NCBI GenBank assembly: GCA_021162845.1
Contig: JAGGXX010000026.1
Location: 1 to 34,225, forward strand
DNA length: 34,225 bases
Source: Thermoprotei archaeon
Lineage (GTDB): Archaea > Thermoproteota > Thermoprotei > QMSL01 > B3-G16
Reading direction: 5' to 3'
Made by a program: the position numbers and the translations under genes. Below, piece by piece: positions 8,366 to 17,429 of the stretch. Below the pieces are notes generated by a model that worked only from the letters and a program-made list of their open reading frames with translations, was not told where the DNA came from and did not search any database. How positions within the stretch are numbered: the first letter of the stretch is position 1; the number at the start of each line of letters is the position of its first letter.

Positions 8366-11034
8366 TGCTCTTAGGAGGGATGTTTAAGAAGATAAGGGCC
8401 ATAGAGTTCGGGGTTCTGAACCCTGATATGATAAGGAAGATGTCAGTGACCGCCATCATAACTGCTGATACATATGATGAGGACGGGATGCCCATAAGAT
8501 CTGGGCTTATGGATCGCCGTTTGGGGACTATTGAACCCGGAGTTCGTTGTGAAACATGCGGTAATCCGGTTGGGCTATGCCCTGGACACTTCGGCCATAT
8601 AGAGCTAGCTAGGCCTGTAATCCATGTGGAGTTCGTGAAGGTCATTCATCAACTGTTGAGGGCTACATGTAGGGTTTGCGGTAGACTTCTCATTCCCGAA
8701 AGCGAGTTAGAGAGATACCGTGAAAGGATGGAACGATATCGAAAGCGCTGGAAAGCATTAAGCTTAAAACTCGCTGAGGTCATCTTGAAGAAAGCCTTAG
8801 ATGTATCTGAATGCCCTCATTGTCATGCGCGGCAATACAAAGTCAAGCTTGAAAAGCCCACGACTTTCTATGAAGAACGTGAAGAAGGGCCTGTTAGATT
8901 ACTACCTACGGAAATTCGGGAGCGACTTGAAAGGATACCAGACGAGGATTTAAGACTAATAGGCATTGATCCTGAGAAGGCGCGACCCGAGTGGTTTGTC
9001 CTAACGGTACTCCCCGTACCTCCAGTAACTGTAAGGCCTTCTATCACTCTTGAGTCTGGCGTGAGATCTGAAGACGACCTAACCCATAAGCTCGTAGACA
9101 TAATAAGGATCAATGAACGGCTAAGGGAGAACATAGAAGCTGGCGCGCCCCAACCCATCATAGAGGATCTCTGGGAGTTGCTTCAATACCATATCACCAC
9201 ATACTTTGATAACGAGGTGCCCGGAATACCCCCCGCCAGGCATAGATCTGGAAGACCCTTGAGGACGTTAGCGCAGAGGCTCAAGGGCAAGGAGGGGCGC
9301 TTCCGAGGTAGTCTCTCTGGTAAGCGCGTGGACTTCTCTGCGCGTACTGTTATCTCGCCAGATCCTAACTTAAGCATTAATGAGGTTGGTGTGCCAGTGG
9401 ATATAGCGAAAATATTAACCGTCCCTGAAAGGGTTACCGAATGGAATCTTGAGGAGATGAAGGCCCTGGTCATAAACGGCCCCTTCGTTTACCCAGGAGC
9501 TAACTACGTAATAAGGCCTGATGGGCGTCGCATAGACCTGCGCTTCCCTAAAGATAGAACGGCGATCGCTGAGGCGTTGAGACCTGGTTATATAGTTGAG
9601 CGCCATTTAAGGGACGGCGATATAGTCCTCTTCAATAGACAACCCTCATTACATAGGATGTCCATGATGGCCCATAAGGTGCGTGTCCTGCCTTATAAGA
9701 CGTTCAGGCTGAACCTATTAGTCTGTCCGCCATATAACGCGGACTTCGATGGAGATGAAATGAACCTGCATGTGCCCCAAAGCGAAGAAGCCCGTGCTGA
9801 AGCCCGTATACTAATGCTTGTCCAGGAACAGATACTTTCACCGAGGTATGGAGGTCCTATAATGGGTGCATTACATGACTATATAACTGCGGCTTACCTC
9901 TTGACGTCTAAGAACGTCCTCTTAGATAGGGAAAAGGCCTCTCAAATATTGATAGCAGGGGGCTATAGGGGTGATCTACCTAAGCCAGCTATAATCAAGC
10001 CGAAGGAGCTATGGACCGGAAAGCAGGTCTTTAGCGCCTTCCTCTTCCCAGGGCTTGACTACACGTCACGCGCAAGCATATGCCTCAAGTGCTCCGAATG
10101 CCTGAAGGAGAGGTGTCCTGTTGATGCATATGTCGTCGTTAGAAATGGGCAGCTCCTAGCTGGAGTAATCGATAAAGCAAGTATTGGCGCTGAGAGAACG
10201 GAGTCTCTCCTACATAAAATAGTTAAGGTATATGGTACCGATAAGGCTAGGATCTTCATGGACTCATGTTTCAAGGCACTGCTCTACTTACTCGATAGGC
10301 ATGGCTTTACCATGGGCCTAGATAGCCTAGACCTGCCCGAAGAGGCGCTAGAGCAGATAAAGAGTGTATTTTCAAAGGCCGAAAAGCGCGTTAGAGAACT
10401 CCTAGATGCATATCACTCAGGGAAGCTAGAGTCTCAGCCCGGAAAGACGCTAGAGGAGACTCTTGAGCTTAGGTTAATCGAAGTACTGGCCGATGCTAGA
10501 GATGAGGCAGGTAGGATAGCAAGTAAATATCTGGGCTTAGATAACGAAGCGGTCATAATGACTCAAACAGGCGCTCGAGGCAACATAGTTAACGTGACCC
10601 AAATGAGCGCCTGCCTAGGGCAGCAGCATTTAAGGGGTGAGAGGATACATCGAGGTTATTCGCAGAGGCCACTTTCTCACTTTAAGCCCAATGATTTAGG
10701 CATACGAGCAAGGGGCTTCGTGTTCAGTTCATTTAAGCGGGGCCTCACTCCCACGGAATTCTTCTTCCACGCGATGACAGGAAGGGAAGGGCTAGTTGAC
10801 ACGGCCGTACGTACTTCGCAGAGCGGTTACATGCAGAGAAGGCTTATAAACGCGTTGCAAGACGTACATGTAGAATACGATGAAACCGTGCGTAACGCTG
10901 AGAACGTAATAGTACAGTTCAGATATGGTGAAGATGGCGTGGATCCGGCTAAGAGTTATCATGGAAGGCCTGTTATAATAGATTATATCATAAACGAGGT
11001 GGTGAGGCGGCGTCATGAGCAAGGCAAAGGCTAA
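8362..11034 (+). CDS. rpoA1: RNA polymerase subunit A' (Rpo1N)
   Basis: An 890-residue N-terminal part of the largest polymerase subunit. Zinc-binding clusters [17 protein letters not shown] (about residue 55) and CRVCGRLL follow the clamp start. The catalytic NADFDGD loop, which holds the active-site Mg, is at about residue 458. I place the start at the ATGATG at 8362/8365, seven or so bases after GAGGTGA and overlapping the rpoB stop; the second ATG has the better spacing. An in-frame ATG at 8314 lies inside rpoB without a ribosome site. The 3' end overlaps rpoA2 by 20 bases. Confidence 0.96.
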   Translation: MMLLGGMFKKIRAIEFGVLNPDMIRKMSVTAIITADTYDEDGMPIRSGLMDRRLGTIEPGVRCETCGNPVGLCPGHFGHIELARPVIHVEFVKVIHQLLRATCRVCGRLLIPESELERYRERMERYRKRWKALSLKLAEVILKKALDVSECPHCHARQYKVKLEKPTTFYEEREEGPVRLLPTEIRERLERIPDEDLRLIGIDPEKARPEWFVLTVLPVPPVTVRPSITLESGVRSEDDLTHKLVDIIRINERLRENIEAGAPQPIIEDLWELLQYHITTYFDNEVPGIPPARHRSGRPLRTLAQRLKGKEGRFRGSLSGKRVDFSARTVISPDPNLSINEVGVPVDIAKILTVPERVTEWNLEEMKALVINGPFVYPGANYVIRPDGRRIDLRFPKDRTAIAEALRPGYIVERHLRDGDIVLFNRQPSLHRMSMMAHKVRVLPYKTFRLNLLVCPPYNADFDGDEMNLHVPQSEEARAEARILMLVQEQILSPRYGGPIMGALHDYITAAYLLTSKNVLLDREKASQILIAGGYRGDLPKPAIIKPKELWTGKQVFSAFLFPGLDYTSRASICLKCSECLKERCPVDAYVVVRNGQLLAGVIDKASIGAERTESLLHKIVKVYGTDKARIFMDSCFKALLYLLDRHGFTMGLDSLDLPEEALEQIKSVFSKAEKRVRELLDAYHSGKLESQPGKTLEETLELRLIEVLADARDEAGRIASKYLGLDNEAVIMTQTGARGNIVNVTQMSACLGQQHLRGERIHRGYSQRPLSHFKPNDLGIRARGFVFSSFKRGLTPTEFFFHAMTGREGLVDTAVRTSQSGYMQRRLINALQDVHVEYDETVRNAENVIVQFRYGEDGVDPAKSYHGRPVIIDYIINEVVRRRHEQGKG

Positions 11035-12256
11035 GCTTGACTTCGTGACCCTAGATCTTGTGAGGAAGCGCTTGGGTGAGTTACGAGATCTATTGCCAGC
11101 CTCCCTTATAAGAGAATTAGAGGACAAACTGGTTAATTCAGGGATTAAACTCACTGAGGAAGAACTTGATTTAATACTCAGGAGGGTGCTCGAGGAATAC
11201 GAAGACTCCTTAGTGGAACCGGGGGAGGCCGTGGGTACCGTAGCTGCGCAGTCCTTAGGTGAACCCAGTACGCAGATGACGCTTAGGACGTTCCATTACG
11301 CGGGCGTGAGGGAGTTCGACATAACTCTAGGCCTTCCAAGGCTAATAGAAATAGTCGATGCACGTAGAACGCCTTCTACTCCGATAATGGTCATATACCT
11401 GGATGAGAGGCATAGGCATGATCGCGAGAAAGCCCTTGAGGTTGCTCAAAGGATAGAATACACAACCATCGAGAATGTAATAAAGAGCATAGAGCTAGAC
11501 CTCGCTACGTTCACTATAGTCCTTGAACTCGATCCGGAGATACTCGAGAATAAAGGGCTTACAGTCGACCACATAACGCGAGCGCTTCAAAGGCTTAAAG
11601 GTGAGGTAAGCGTCGATGGTTATACAGTGTACTTTACCCCAGCGAACGTGACGGATCTGATAAAATTAAGGAAAATCCGCGATAGGGTGCTCGGGTTAAA
11701 GCTTAAAGGCATTAAAGGGATAAGGCGTGTTGTGGTTCGAAAGGAGGGAGACGAATATACGCTAGTAGCAGAAGGTAGCAATCTCTCTGCTGTGCTTAAT
11801 GTCGACGGCGTTGATCCCACAAGGACAACAACTAATGACATACATGAGATAGCGGAAGTATTGGGCATTGAGGCAGCCCGAAATGCCATAATAAACGAGA
11901 TGGTACGCGTACTTGAGGAACAGGGGCTAGATGTCGATATAAGGCATATAATGTTGGTCGCCGACATAATGACCATGACCGGCAAAGTACGTCAGATAGG
12001 AAGGCATGGTGTTAGCGGTGAAAAAGAGAGCGTGCTCGCTAAGGCAGCATTTGAGGTCACCGTTAAGCATCTAGTAGATGCTGCCGTTAGGGGAGCTAAG
12101 GATGAGCTGAAGGGTGTTGCCGAGAACGTGATAGTTGGCTCTAACTTAGCGCCGATAGGAAGTGGAATGGTACAGCTCCTCGTGCGCATGGGTGCGCCAT
12201 TGGGAGAACGTAAGAACGAGGTAGTGGAAGGGGATGTTAAGTCAGATAGTAAATAA
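11015..12256 (+). CDS. rpoA2: RNA polymerase subunit A'' (Rpo1C)
   Basis: A 413-residue C-terminal part of the largest polymerase subunit. The trigger-loop region [20 protein letters not shown] (about residues 70-89) is followed by LRTFHYAG. A separate A'' gene is standard in archaea. It overlaps rpoA1 by 20 bases in another frame, with GAGGTGGTGAGG upstream inside rpoA1. The last 15 or so residues ([16 protein letters not shown]) are a charged tail. L30e follows after a short spacer. Confidence 0.96.
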   Translation: MSKAKAKLDFVTLDLVRKRLGELRDLLPASLIRELEDKLVNSGIKLTEEELDLILRRVLEEYEDSLVEPGEAVGTVAAQSLGEPSTQMTLRTFHYAGVREFDITLGLPRLIEIVDARRTPSTPIMVIYLDERHRHDREKALEVAQRIEYTTIENVIKSIELDLATFTIVLELDPEILENKGLTVDHITRALQRLKGEVSVDGYTVYFTPANVTDLIKLRKIRDRVLGLKLKGIKGIRRVVVRKEGDEYTLVAEGSNLSAVLNVDGVDPTRTTTNDIHEIAEVLGIEAARNAIINEMVRVLEEQGLDVDIRHIMLVADIMTMTGKVRQIGRHGVSGEKESVLAKAAFEVTVKHLVDAAVRGAKDELKGVAENVIVGSNLAPIGSGMVQLLVRMGAPLGERKNEVVEGDVKSDSK

Positions 12257-12274
12257 AAGGAGGTGACTTAGGTC

Positions 12275-12592
12275 ATGGATCTGGGACGAGAACTTAGGAC
12301 CGCCATGAAGACGGGTAAAGTTATATTAGGCTTTAAGCAGACCATCAAGGCCTGTATCTCCGGTAAGGCCAAGCTTGTGATCATGGCGTATAACTCCCCT
12401 GAACACATTAAGAAAGAGTTATCCTATTACACGAAGCTCTCCAAGACCCCATTATATGTGTTCCCAGGTTCGAGTTGGGACCTAGGGGGCATGTGTGGAA
12501 AGCCATTTATGGTATCTTCCATAGCTATTATCGATCCCGGTGAATCCGATATACTTCGCTTAACTGAACTGGCAGAGGCCAGTGGGGGGTGA
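12275..12592 (+). CDS. rpl30e: Ribosomal protein L30e
   Basis: A 105-residue L7Ae/L30e-fold protein of the large subunit. Key segments are GKVILGFKQTIKACISGKAK, VIMAYNSPEHIKKELSYYTK, and the C-terminal part with GGMCGKPFMVSSIAIIDPG. Its place between rpoA2 and nusA is typical of thermophilic TACK archaea. A strong AAGGAGGTGA precedes ATG 12275. Its stop codon TGA at 12590 is the last part of the GGTGA that appears to serve as the nusA ribosome site. Confidence 0.94.
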   Translation: MDLGRELRTAMKTGKVILGFKQTIKACISGKAKLVIMAYNSPEHIKKELSYYTKLSKTPLYVFPGSSWDLGGMCGKPFMVSSIAIIDPGESDILRLTELAEASGG

Positions 12593-12601
12593 TCGGTAAT
12601 T
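12585..12601 (+). promoter_or_regulatory. Ribosome binding site with apparent ATT start for nusA
   Basis: GGGGGTGATC at 12585-12594 nearly matches the complement of the archaeal 16S tail (GGAGGTGATC). Six bases separate GGTGA (12588-12592) from ATT at 12599. No ATG, GTG or TTG is in frame between the L30e stop and ATG 12629, which would remove conserved N-terminal residues. Confidence 0.6.
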
Positions 12602-13033
12602 CCGAGTATAAGGTTAACTGCCGAGGAGATGCGCTATATAAGCTTATTTGAAAGCATAACTGGTGCCTCCGCGAGGGATTGCGTCTATGACTCACAGCTT
12701 AACAGGCTGATATTCCTAGTGAGGCCAGGCGAAGTGGGGCTCGCGGTGGGTAGGAATGGTATAAAGGTCAAACAGCTCAGGAAGCTCTTGGGAAAGAACA
12801 TAGAGGTCGTTGAATACGCCGAGACCCCCGAGAAGCTGATAACAAACAGTCTGTTTCCGGCTAAAATAAGAAACGTAAGGATAACCAAAACTAATGATGG
12901 TAGGAAAATAGCTATAGTCCTGGTGGATCCCAGTCATAAAGGCCTAGCCATAGGCAAGGATGGACGGAACATAAGCAGGGCTAGGATCCTCGCGAGGAGG
13001 TACTTCGACATAGATAACGTCGTCATCCCCTAA
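12599..13033 (+). CDS. nusA: NusA-like transcription factor (two KH domains)
   Basis: A 144-residue archaeal NusA, which has only the KH domains of bacterial NusA. GEVGLAVGRNGIKVKQLRKL is the first KH motif and KGLAIGKDGRNISRARILAR the second (G-x-x-G loops VGRNG and IGKDG). It binds RNA and is thought to act with the polymerase whose genes precede it. Homologues begin with a short stretch like IRLTAEEMRYISLFESITGA. To include it, translation must begin at ATT 12599; the first ATG (12629) comes ten codons later with no spaced ribosome site. The frame is the same as L30e, separated by one TGA. Confidence 0.88.
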   Translation: MPSIRLTAEEMRYISLFESITGASARDCVYDSQLNRLIFLVRPGEVGLAVGRNGIKVKQLRKLLGKNIEVVEYAETPEKLITNSLFPAKIRNVRITKTNDGRKIAIVLVDPSHKGLAIGKDGRNISRARILARRYFDIDNVVIP

Positions 13034-13054
13034 AGCTTAGCATATGACTAAATA

Positions 13055-13063
13055 CATTTATAC
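13055..13063 (+). promoter_or_regulatory. TATA box upstream of S12
   Basis: CATTTATAC lies 36-44 bases before the S12 ATG, in the 65-base gap after nusA. It suggests that the S12-rpoD-L18e-L13-S9 genes have their own promoter besides readthrough from the polymerase operon. Confidence 0.5.
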
Positions 13064-13098
13064 CCCTCTTGTGATCTACAAAGGGAGGCGCTAATCAT

Positions 13099-13542
13099 AT
13101 GCCAGGCTCTAAATCACCTAAGGGTCTACATGCAGCTAGGAAGCTCAAGCTCAAGAGGAAACGCTTCCGATGGAGCGATATCACGTATAAGAAGCGCATT
13201 TTAGGCTTAGATAAGAAGATGGATCCCCTTGAAGGGGCGCCGATGGCTAGGGGCATAGTCCTAGAGAAAGTAGGTATCGAAAGCCGCCAGCCCAATAGCG
13301 CTGTGAGGAAGTGCGTCCGCGTGCAACTTATAAAGAACGGTAAGCAAGTCACGGCATTCGTCCCAGGTGATGGCGCATTAAACTTCATAGATGAGCATGA
13401 TGAGGTGGTAATCGAACGGATCGGCGGACCTGAAGGGAAGGCATATGGCGATCTCCCAGGTGTGCGATTTAAGGTCATAAAGGTCAACGGCGTCTCACTT
13501 AAGGCTCTACTCACTGGGAAGAAACAAAAGCCCATGAGGTAG
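13099..13542 (+). CDS. rps12: Ribosomal protein S12
   Basis: A 147-residue archaeal uS12 of the 30S decoding centre. The conserved block [20 protein letters not shown] is intact, as are [18 protein letters not shown] and the [16 protein letters not shown]-terminal part. S7, its usual partner, is not next to it here. ATG 13099 has GGGAGGCG upstream. It follows nusA by 65 bases, and rpoD begins 16 bases after its stop. Confidence 0.96.
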   Translation: MPGSKSPKGLHAARKLKLKRKRFRWSDITYKKRILGLDKKMDPLEGAPMARGIVLEKVGIESRQPNSAVRKCVRVQLIKNGKQVTAFVPGDGALNFIDEHDEVVIERIGGPEGKAYGDLPGVRFKVIKVNGVSLKALLTGKKQKPMR

Positions 13543-13557
13543 AAGGGTGCGCTGGCA

Positions 13558-14391
13558 TTGAAGATAGAGATATTAGAGCTATCCGATAATCATGTGCGCT
13601 TTATCCTAAAGGGCTCCAACCCTGCTTTCGCCAACGCATTGAGGAGAATAATGATATCAGAGGTCCCTACGGTAGCAATAGACGAAATAGTATTTTTGGA
13701 TAACACATCGATTCTCTATGATGAGATACTGGCGCATAGGTTGGCCCTCGTACCCCTTAAGATGGATCCCTCATTGCTGGAGCTCGTTCGGGGAGAGAGC
13801 GATTTAAGTAAATTCCAAATTAGGTTAATACTTGATGTCGAAGCCACCGATGGTCCTATGATAGTTTGCTCGGGTCATCTTAAATCTGAAGACCCTAAGA
13901 TAAGGCCCGTCTCAGATAACATACCCTTAGTTAAGCTGATAAAAGGCCAGAAGGTAACGCTAGAGGCTTTCGCGCGCTTAGGGAGGGGCAAGGAACACGC
14001 GAAATGGTCCCCAGTCTCCGCCTGCAGTTACAAGTACTTACCGATAATAGATATCGATGCTGACTTATGCGATCTATGCGGTAGATGCGCAGAATATTGT
14101 CCTCATAACGTGCTTAAGCTGGAGGGTGATAAGCTAACAATAGTTGATCCCCTCTCCTGTACGCTGTGCAGGTATTGCGAAAAGGTCTGTGAGAGGGAGG
14201 CTATACACGTTAAGGGTGATGATACCGCTTTCATATTCTACGTTGAATCCACAGGAGCCCTGAGCCCCATTGATATAGTTTCCGAGGCTGCAAACATACT
14301 CAAGCTCAAGGCAGAAGACTTTTTAAGTAAGCTTAAGTCCCATTTATCCGCCCCCGAGGGTGAAGTAGATGAAGAGGACAGGCCCGACTAA
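13558..14391 (+). CDS. rpoD: RNA polymerase subunit D (Rpo3) with two Fe-S cluster motifs
   Basis: A 277-residue archaeal counterpart of eukaryotic Rpb3 and bacterial alpha, scaffold for polymerase assembly with Rpo11. FANALRRIMISEVPTVAIDE is the dimerisation signature. Between about residues 165 and 218 sits a ferredoxin-like insert with two complete CxxCxxCxxxC motifs: Cys171/174/177/181 and Cys201/204/207/211, enough for two [4Fe-4S] clusters. Many archaeal RpoD proteins keep only one site or none. It starts with TTG at 13558. The end overlaps the L18e start by 23 bases. Confidence 0.95.
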   Translation: MKIEILELSDNHVRFILKGSNPAFANALRRIMISEVPTVAIDEIVFLDNTSILYDEILAHRLALVPLKMDPSLLELVRGESDLSKFQIRLILDVEATDGPMIVCSGHLKSEDPKIRPVSDNIPLVKLIKGQKVTLEAFARLGRGKEHAKWSPVSACSYKYLPIIDIDADLCDLCGRCAEYCPHNVLKLEGDKLTIVDPLSCTLCRYCEKVCEREAIHVKGDDTAFIFYVESTGALSPIDIVSEAANILKLKAEDFLSKLKSHLSAPEGEVDEEDRPD

Positions 14392-14731
14392 CGTGCGCTT
14401 AAGGGTATTGATACGTCGCTTAAGGCAGGCTTACCGTAAGAACGGCGGTAGGGCTTGGAGGGCAGTAGCTGAACTATTAGATCGTCCCCGCAGGAAGAGA
14501 ATAGCCGTTAACGTCGGTAGGATCAATAGGTATACTAGACCAGAGGATGTCGTGGTCGTCCCAGGAAAAGTCCTAGGAGCTGGGGTGATAGATCATCCCG
14601 TTACCGTAGCGGCAGTGGACTTCTCCAAGGCCGCTATGGAGAAGATAGAAAAGGCTGGTGGTAAATGCATGAGGATCGAAGAACTGATCGAAATTAACCC
14701 TACGGCCTCCCGAATTAAGATCTTAGGGTGA
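14369..14731 (+). CDS. rpl18e: Ribosomal protein L18e
   Basis: A 120-residue archaeal/eukaryotic L18e. RRKRIAVNVGRINRYTRPED and the C-terminal KAGGKCMRIEELIEINPTAS are family-typical. ATG 14369 lies inside the end of rpoD, with GAGGGTGAAGTAG upstream as a ribosome site, so the two are translationally coupled. L13 follows with a start five bases after its stop, or overlapping it if the GTG is used. Confidence 0.95.
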   Translation: MKRTGPTNVRLRVLIRRLRQAYRKNGGRAWRAVAELLDRPRRKRIAVNVGRINRYTRPEDVVVVPGKVLGAGVIDHPVTVAAVDFSKAAMEKIEKAGGKCMRIEELIEINPTASRIKILG

Positions 14732-14736
14732 GCTTG

Positions 14737-15183
14737 ATGTCGAGTCTAGAGGAGGTAATAGTCATAGATGCGGATGGCCAGGTATTGGGTAGGCTTGCAA
14801 GCATAGTAGCTAGGAGGTTACTTAATGGTGAGCGAATAGTCATAGTTAACGCCGAGAAGGCGTTGATAAGCGGTAAGCCCTCATCTGTCTTGGCTTGGTA
14901 CAAGGATAGGCTGGCGAAGAGAACGCATTATAACCCGGAGAAGACAGGTCCTAAACATCCTCGAAGGCCTGATAACATAGTTAAGCGAGCCGTACGAGGT
15001 ATGCTGCCGAGGAAGAAGCCTAGGGGCAGGGAAGCCCTTAGGAGGCTAAGGGTTTACATAGGGATCCCTGATGAGTACAGGAATGCACCTAAAATTAAAA
15101 TACGGGATGCTATTCCTAAGAACACGCGTATAAAATATATGACCGTGGGCGAGCTAGCTAGCCTGGTAGGATGGAGGGCATAG
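14737..15183 (+). CDS. rpl13: Ribosomal protein L13
   Basis: A 148-residue uL13. [20 protein letters not shown] and the central [20 protein letters not shown] segment are diagnostic. I chose ATG 14737, with GGTGAG about five bases before it. An in-frame GTG at 14728 overlapping the L18e stop would add three residues. The stop is at 15181-15183, six bases before the preferred S9 start. Confidence 0.95.
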   Translation: MSSLEEVIVIDADGQVLGRLASIVARRLLNGERIVIVNAEKALISGKPSSVLAWYKDRLAKRTHYNPEKTGPKHPRRPDNIVKRAVRGMLPRKKPRGREALRRLRVYIGIPDEYRNAPKIKIRDAIPKNTRIKYMTVGELASLVGWRA

Positions 15184-15188
15184 GGGAT

Positions 15189-15593
15189 ATGGTCCGTATA
15201 GTAGTCTCCGTGGGGAAAAGGAAAACTGCTATAGCCAGGGCAGTGTTAAGGCCTGGCAAGGGAAGGGTTCGCATAAACAACATACCTGTAGAGATATACC
15301 AACCCGAAATGGCTAGGTGGAAGATCTTAGAGCCATTATTGCTTGCCGGAGACGACATCTGGAATAAAGTGGACATAGATGTCAACGTTAAAGGCGGTGG
15401 CTGGATGGGGCAGGCGACAGCCGCCAGAATAGCCATAGCGCGCGGCCTAGTGGAATGGACTAAATCCGAGGAATTAAGGAGAATATACCTGGATTATGAT
15501 AGGACCATGCTAGCTGGTGATCCGAGGCAGGCCGAACCGAAGAAACCTCGTGGGCACTCCGCGAGGGCAAAGAGGCAGAAGAGCTACCGTTAG
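15189..15593 (+). CDS. rps9: Ribosomal protein S9
   Basis: A 134-residue uS9. [20 protein letters not shown] opens the protein, [20 protein letters not shown] is the conserved core, and it ends in the KRQKSYR tail that reaches the P-site tRNA. I chose ATG 15189, which starts directly at the conserved region with GGAGGG ten bases upstream. An in-frame ATG at 15171 would add six residues and overlap L13. The stop codon overlaps the converging rpoN stop by three bases. Confidence 0.94.
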   Translation: MVRIVVSVGKRKTAIARAVLRPGKGRVRINNIPVEIYQPEMARWKILEPLLLAGDDIWNKVDIDVNVKGGGWMGQATAARIAIARGLVEWTKSEELRRIYLDYDRTMLAGDPRQAEPKKPRGHSARAKRQKSYR

Positions 15594-15811
15594 TGTCTCT
15601 CTCCTTCCCTCCTTCTCGCCTCTTCGTACTTGAGCATCTCGTCTATCAATTCGACATGGCTTAGGAACATCCTTCTGCAACAGTATCTGGTAATACCCAT
15701 GTCGTCTAGCACCTTTCCTGGCGCCTCTCCTTCCTTAACCCTTCGCACAAATTCCTCCCACTTGTCTGCTATTAGCCTGCCACAGGTAAAGCATCTTATG
15801 GGTATTATCAT
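15590..15811 (-). CDS. rpoN: RNA polymerase subunit N (Rpo10), inverted
   Basis: A 73-residue zinc-binding polymerase subunit, counterpart of Rpb10. The N-terminal [20 protein letters not shown] carries CxxC (residues 7 and 10), and the CC pair with the [12 protein letters not shown] segment completes the CX2C...CC zinc bundle. It is full length with no damage. In most archaea rpoN follows S9 on the same strand. Here it is on the opposite strand, convergent with S9 (3-base overlap) and divergent from S2. GGATTAAGG precedes its ATG. Confidence 0.95.
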   Translation of the reverse strand: MIIPIRCFTCGRLIADKWEEFVRRVKEGEAPGKVLDDMGITRYCCRRMFLSHVELIDEMLKYEEARRREGERH

Positions 15812-15839
15812 CCTTAATCCCGCCTTCTAAACTACTAAA

Positions 15840-15852
15840 CACTTAAATTTAT
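15840..15852. promoter_or_regulatory. Shared AT-rich promoter between rpoN and S2
   Basis: CACTTAAATTTAT at 15840-15852 can act as a TATA box rightward for S2 (start predicted about 25 bases on, just before its ribosome site). Read on the other strand, ATAAATTTAAGTG serves rpoN, about 30-40 bases before its ATG. The inversion of rpoN requires such a promoter. Inferred from position. Confidence 0.45.
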
Positions 15853-15892
15853 CCTTTCACCCTTAAAGTTGACGATTTGGAGGTGAGCTCGT

Positions 15893-16564
15893 ATAGCCTC
15901 GGAGGAAAACAAAAGGGGTAATGAGAGTGAACAACAATCCACTCAAGACCTATTAGTGCCCTTGGAACTTTACTTAGCCTCTGGTATCCGAATAGGGACG
16001 CACATCAAGAACAAGGTCATGCAACGCTTCATATATAACGTCAGGCCGGATGGCCTATACATACTTGACGTTAGGAAAACTGATGAGCGTATACGCATCG
16101 CGGCGAAATTCCTAGCTAGGTATGAGCCTGAGAAGGTAGTGGCCGTATCTGTTAGGCAGTACGGTCAGCAGCCAGTAAAGACGTTCTGCTCGCTAACTAG
16201 GGCGATCCCGGTGCTAGGTCGTTTTATTCCGGGCACGTTCACTAACCCAAGCCTATCTAATTACGTAGAGGCCAATGTGGTGCTAGTAACAGATCCAAAG
16301 GCAGATGCTCAAGCTATAGATGAAGCGTCCGATGTAGGTATACCCGTTGTAGCTTTATGTGATACCGATAGCCTATGTAGCAATGTAGATCTCATAATAC
16401 CTGTTAATAATAAAGGACGTAAATCACTTGCCTTGACCTATTGGTTGCTAGCTAGGCAAGTACTACGTGAACGGGGTGAGCTCGAACCTGATAAAGATCT
16501 GCCAGTTCCAGTAGAGGCATTCGAGGCGAAAATAGTTAGGACCATGACTACTACGGGAGAGTAG
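15893..16564 (+). CDS. rps2: Ribosomal protein S2, apparent ATA start
   Basis: A uS2 protein of about 223 residues. [36 protein letters not shown], and the C-terminal half with [19 protein letters not shown] are clear. Homologues carry a short acidic N-terminus then a motif like [13 protein letters not shown], which is present in frame here. From the in-frame TGA at 15884 to GTG 15956 there is no ATG, GTG or TTG. GGAGGTGA (15879-15886) followed by six bases points to ATA at 15893. The GTG at 15956 is the fallback; it has no ribosome site but overlaps the stop of an 11-codon ATG frame (15921-15956). Confidence 0.88.
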   Translation: MASEENKRGNESEQQSTQDLLVPLELYLASGIRIGTHIKNKVMQRFIYNVRPDGLYILDVRKTDERIRIAAKFLARYEPEKVVAVSVRQYGQQPVKTFCSLTRAIPVLGRFIPGTFTNPSLSNYVEANVVLVTDPKADAQAIDEASDVGIPVVALCDTDSLCSNVDLIIPVNNKGRKSLALTYWLLARQVLRERGELEPDKDLPVPVEAFEAKIVRTMTTTGE

Positions 16565-16569
16565 AGATA

Positions 16570-17427
16570 ATGAGCGAGGGCCCTGTAAGAAGACCTGCTG
16601 TCGCTGGCTTCTTCTATCCTAGTGATAAGGCCTCCTTACTTAAAGCGATCGAGGACTGCTTTAAACATGCCCTTGGTCCTGGGAAGCTTCCTCATTTGAA
16701 CAGGCAAGGTCCGCGCAGGATCCTGGGCTTAGTTTGTCCTCATGCGGGATACATGTACTCGGGCCCAGTTGCTGCTCACGCGTATTACGCTCTCGCCAAT
16801 GACGGTCTCTTCGATACTGCAGTGATATTAGGTCCTAATCATCAAGGGCTAGGCTCCGTTATAGCCACTGTTGATTCCGGTTACTGGGAAACCCCTTTGG
16901 GGAAAGTGCCTGTCGATGCTGATCTAGCTAAACGCATAGTAAAGTTAAGTGGGATCGTGGATATAGACGAGTCCGCCCATCTATATGAGCATTCGATAGA
17001 GGTTCAACTACCCTTCCTTCAATACATATACGGAAGCGATTTTCGCTTTGTGCCCATATGCATGCTAATGCAGGATCTGAACTCAAGCATGATATTGGGT
17101 AAGGCGCTAGCTCAGGCATTAGAGGGTAAAAATGCGGTCATCATTGCTAGTACGGATTTCAGTCATTATGAGCCTCACGAAGTAGCTAAGAGAAAGGATA
17201 CCGAGGCAATAAAGTGCATACTGCGCTTGAATCCCGAAGCGTTGTATGAGACGGTAATGAACATGAATATAAGCATGTGTGGCGTGGCCCCAGTCATGAC
17301 CATGCTTGTAGCTACTAAAATCCTGGGGGCCTCTGCGGCTTACCTCCTCAAGTATGCGACATCAGGTGATGTAACGGGGGATTTCTCCCAGGTCGTCGGA
17401 TACGGTGCCCTCTCAATTATGAAATAA
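16570..17427 (+). CDS. MEMO1 family protein
   Basis: A 285-residue MEMO-family protein, a relative of class III ring-cleaving dioxygenases. The metal-ligand positions of the family are recognisable: His58 in CPHAGYMYSG, His91 in LGPNHQG and Cys237 in SMCGVAPV. STDFSHYEPHE (about 194-204) is also conserved. The human protein binds iron or copper; the archaeal role is not settled. It begins five bases after S2, as in many TACK archaea, and converges with the mevalonate kinase gene two bases beyond its stop. Confidence 0.92.
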   Translation: MSEGPVRRPAVAGFFYPSDKASLLKAIEDCFKHALGPGKLPHLNRQGPRRILGLVCPHAGYMYSGPVAAHAYYALANDGLFDTAVILGPNHQGLGSVIATVDSGYWETPLGKVPVDADLAKRIVKLSGIVDIDESAHLYEHSIEVQLPFLQYIYGSDFRFVPICMLMQDLNSSMILGKALAQALEGKNAVIIASTDFSHYEPHEVAKRKDTEAIKCILRLNPEALYETVMNMNISMCGVAPVMTMLVATKILGASAAYLLKYATSGDVTGDFSQVVGYGALSIMK

Positions 17428-17429
17428 TG

